DNA of 64,000 nt from JBBQZO01 sp038207625 (GTDB taxonomy: Bacteria; Pseudomonadota; Gammaproteobacteria; Burkholderiales; Burkholderiaceae_D): contig JBBQZO010000010.1 in assembly GCA_038207625.1 (NCBI GenBank), forward strand, positions 97,302 through 161,301, given 5' to 3'. The translations under genes and the position numbers were made by a program. The notes below the pieces were generated by a model. The model searched no databases and had not been told where the DNA came from. It was given only the letters and a program-made list of their open reading frames with translations. This document shows, piece after piece, positions 63,393 to 64,000 of the stretch. Each line of letters opens with the position of its first letter. Position 1 is the stretch's first letter.

Positions 63393-64000
63393 TTAAAAGA
63401 GGTTTCCCGATACCGGCGCCGGCCGTTTTCGTGGCCGTCCCGGTCTACCTGTGGTGGCACGCAGGCCGAGCGCAGCCTCGATCTCGTCCGCGAAGCGTTG
63501 ATTGCCGAGCGCAAAATTTCCATTGGTCGCGCGGCGAATTTCATCGACCAGACCCGGCTACAGCGCAAATCGAAACAGCTCGCAGTACACGGCCTGGCGG
63601 CTAGTCGCATCGGCGCCAAGCGCATCGTAAAGGGCGTGCGGATGGAGCAGCTGATCGAGTTCACCTTGCGCATTGGCGCGGTAGCTTGACCAATGATATT
63701 CGGCCGGATGCTCAACCATGCCGGCGCGCACGGGGTTGAGTTCGATGTAACGATGGCAGGCCAGCAGGTAGCTGTCATCCAGCGTCAGGCACGAGCGGTA
63801 GCGCCCCTCCCACAGCGTTCCGCTGCGCCGATACGTGCGGTTCACGTATTGAACATAGGGCTGCCCCAGCGCTTTCATCATGGCGCCCGTCGACCCGCTC
63901 GCTGCGGCCGAAATGAGCAGGTGGACGTGGTTTGTCATGAGCACAAACGCGTGAACATGGCAGCCGTAGTTGCGGGCATGCTCGCCCAGCCAGTGCAGAT
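63393..64000 (-). pseudogene. RAYT transposase (HUH superfamily), copy 2, with amber stop; 5' end outside window
   Basis: The frame is open to the right edge (LHWLGEHARNYGCHVHAFVLMTNHVHLLIS), so the N terminus is missing from the window. It shows the family landmarks NHVHLL (HUH-type His pair), RRSGTLWEGRYRS, LLACHRYIELNPVRAGMV and HWSSYRAN. At 63558-63560 a TAG follows CELFRFAL; the frame then continues as PGLVDEIRRATNGNFALGNQRFADEIEAALGLRATTG to a stop at 63393-63395. Copy 1 has Glu at that position, so the stop is a secondary mutation (Glu codon GAG to TAG). Truncated product could still be partly active. Confidence 0.85.

Overview
The window is a 64 kb piece of a GC-rich betaproteobacterial chromosome, most likely from the Oxalobacteraceae (Massilia / Duganella / Janthinobacterium-like). 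This is inferred from the dense TCA block sdhCDAB-sdhE-gltA, GntR regulator, mdh, CitE-like lyase and acnA, followed by a DUF2863 gene, which is a Burkholderiales arrangement. It is also inferred from the many TonB receptors, YfiR proteins, sCache proteins and DUF4124 proteins. No rRNA, tRNA, CRISPR array or prophage was seen.

Layout. 1-5.2 kb: envelope genes (MipA/OmpV porin-like protein, glycine-zipper lipoprotein, patatin phospholipase) and a stress-type operon (ferritin-like protein, DUF883, YqjE, YqjK). 5.5-12.5 kb: AsmA, a decayed solute-binding protein gene, an sCache protein, an M9 collagenase and two tiny membrane proteins. 12.5-16.5 kb: divergent MFS/LysR pair and a DesK/DesR-like two-component system. 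16.8-25.9 kb: TonB receptor remnant, then two periplasmic binding proteins and a TonB receptor facing a YfiR-histidine kinase pair, and a second sCache protein. 26-34.4 kb: prohibitin, a candidate small RNA, M16 protease, DUF3617, Cys-rich protein, class IV aminotransferase and CoA-transferase. 34.6-35.2 kb: a 74-residue protein behind two tandem LexA-type (SOS) boxes, then an 18-bp tandem repeat array. 35.2-40.6 kb: CYTH-CHAD protein, 5'-nucleotidase/CpdB-type lipoprotein, Sel1 lipoprotein, DUF4124 protein. 40.1-46.7 kb: a duplicated accessory block (DUF4124, NHL-repeat lipoprotein, Coq4-like), one copy partly decayed. 47-48.1 kb: two small accessory genes. 48.4-61.7 kb: the TCA block. 61.7-64 kb: an AT-rich orphan membrane/coiled-coil gene and nested mobile-element debris (two RAYT transposase copies, a 99-bp MITE-like element with CTAG target duplication, short palindromic repeats).

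How it works together. The core of the window is the TCA cycle: citrate synthase, aconitase, malate dehydrogenase and succinate dehydrogenase are clustered, with a UTRA-type GntR regulator divergent from mdh and a perfect 16-bp palindrome between them that is the obvious operator candidate. The accessory parts are mostly sensing and envelope functions. Several genes are broken (solute-binding protein at 7.5-8.3 kb, TonB receptor at 16.9 kb, Coq4-like and DUF4124 copies at 43-43.9 kb, CitE-like lyase at 56 kb, RAYT at 63.4 kb), and where a second copy exists the lesions can be read directly from comparison.
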